Assembly (NCBI GenBank): GCA_003428585.1
Contig: QVQC01000050.1
Location: forward strand, 1 to 53,353
DNA length: 53,353 bases
Direction: 5' to 3'
Source of the DNA: Nioella halotolerans
Lineage (GTDB): Bacteria > Pseudomonadota > Alphaproteobacteria > Rhodobacterales > Rhodobacteraceae
Under the pieces are notes generated by a model. The model was not told the origin of the DNA and did not search any database. It worked only from the letters and a program-made list of their open reading frames with translations. The position numbers were made by a program, and so were the translations under genes. Shown here one piece after another: positions 53,077-53,353 of the stretch (position 1 is its first letter; every line of letters starts with the position of its first letter).

Positions 53077-53353
53077 GTCGGAAAATTGCCCCCGAACGGG
53101 TGTTTCGGCAGGTGACGCAAGCCGCTGCGCATGCTGTGCTCTGGCCGGGATGCGCGCGGGACGGCACGGGCGGTGTCGCCGCGCCGGCGGCACGGCGATC
53201 CGGGGCCGCACGACCGCCCCCCCTTCCGGGGAAGGAGGCCCTCGGCCGCCCGTATTGCCACCGTCCGCTTGCGTCGGTCGGCATGTCGGGACGCCTCCGG
53301 CAACTGTGTTTATTGCGCTCTGGGGATTTTGTTTTCGTCGAAGGGTTGTCCGT
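53077..53353. other. Right end, no gene seen
   Basis: Only short open frames without family features. CCTTCC-GG-GGAAGG (53222-53235) is a small palindrome, and the last 50 bp are AT-richer, perhaps a promoter for a gene beyond the window. Confidence 0.35.

Noticed and set aside
52960..53353. tRNA-Met as an integration site of a mobile element
   Set aside because: No integrase, no second copy of the tRNA 3' end and no change in gene character are seen within the window.

Overview
The window looks like chromosome from an alphaproteobacterium of the Rhodobacterales (Roseobacter/Paracoccaceae type). The DNA is GC-rich and densely coded, often with ATGA start/stop overlaps. The gene families fit the same group: two TRAP transporter systems (TAXI and DctPQM), a SoeABC-type sulfite dehydrogenase, a SelD fused to an FAD oxidoreductase, a PutA without a DNA-binding domain next to an Lrp regulator, and an acetate module with a DUF4212 symporter. 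No phage, transposase, integrase or CRISPR array was found. All assignments come from reading the sequence and recalling protein families; no search was run.

Layout. 1-4.1 kb: the end of an unknown gene, then convergent selD (fused) and mnmH, which make selenophosphate and use it for 2-selenouridine in tRNA. 4.1-9.1 kb: a beta-hydroxyacid dehydrogenase, putA, and a divergent Lrp-type regulator. 9.3-16.6 kb: a BKACE gene that appears frameshifted, a class III aminotransferase, a universal stress protein, a fused TRAP permease, a TAXI binding protein and a divergent RpiR regulator. 16.6-21.9 kb: soeC, soeB, an alpha/beta hydrolase and soeA. 22-26.7 kb: a CapA-like lipoprotein, deoC and a double-domain aldehyde dehydrogenase. 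26.7-31.4 kb: a tesA/ybbA/ybbP-like trio and a PPP-type phosphoesterase. 31.5-33.3 kb: a shortened Ldh_2-family protein and a LysR regulator. 33.8-43.2 kb: acs, adk, a DUF4212/symporter pair, a cNMP-CBS-nucleotidyltransferase protein, a small membrane protein and a membrane PAS-exonuclease. 43.2-46.2 kb: a GntR regulator converging on gap and a dgoK-like kinase. 46.5-52.8 kb: dctM, dctQ, dctP, dctD, dctB. The window ends with tRNA-Met.

How the genes work together. Acs makes acetyl-CoA and AMP, and Adk recycles the AMP. The symporter pair probably brings acetate in. The next two large proteins look like sensors built on nucleotide chemistry: a cyclic-nucleotide/CBS nucleotidyltransferase, and a transmembrane PAS protein whose output is a DnaQ-type exonuclease. 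This is the least understood and most interesting system in the window. Each TRAP system has a strong hairpin between the binding-protein gene and the permease genes. The DctD-like regulator has a damaged sigma54-contact loop.

The most unusual non-coding signal is an intergenic element present three times (about 9.14, 44.11 and 46.41 kb). Each copy has exactly four 11-bp units (consensus CACCCCCCGTR) followed by a CAKACRAA box. Two copies lie just downstream of stop codons and share a further 70 bp or so ending in a GGCCCC/GGGGC hairpin.
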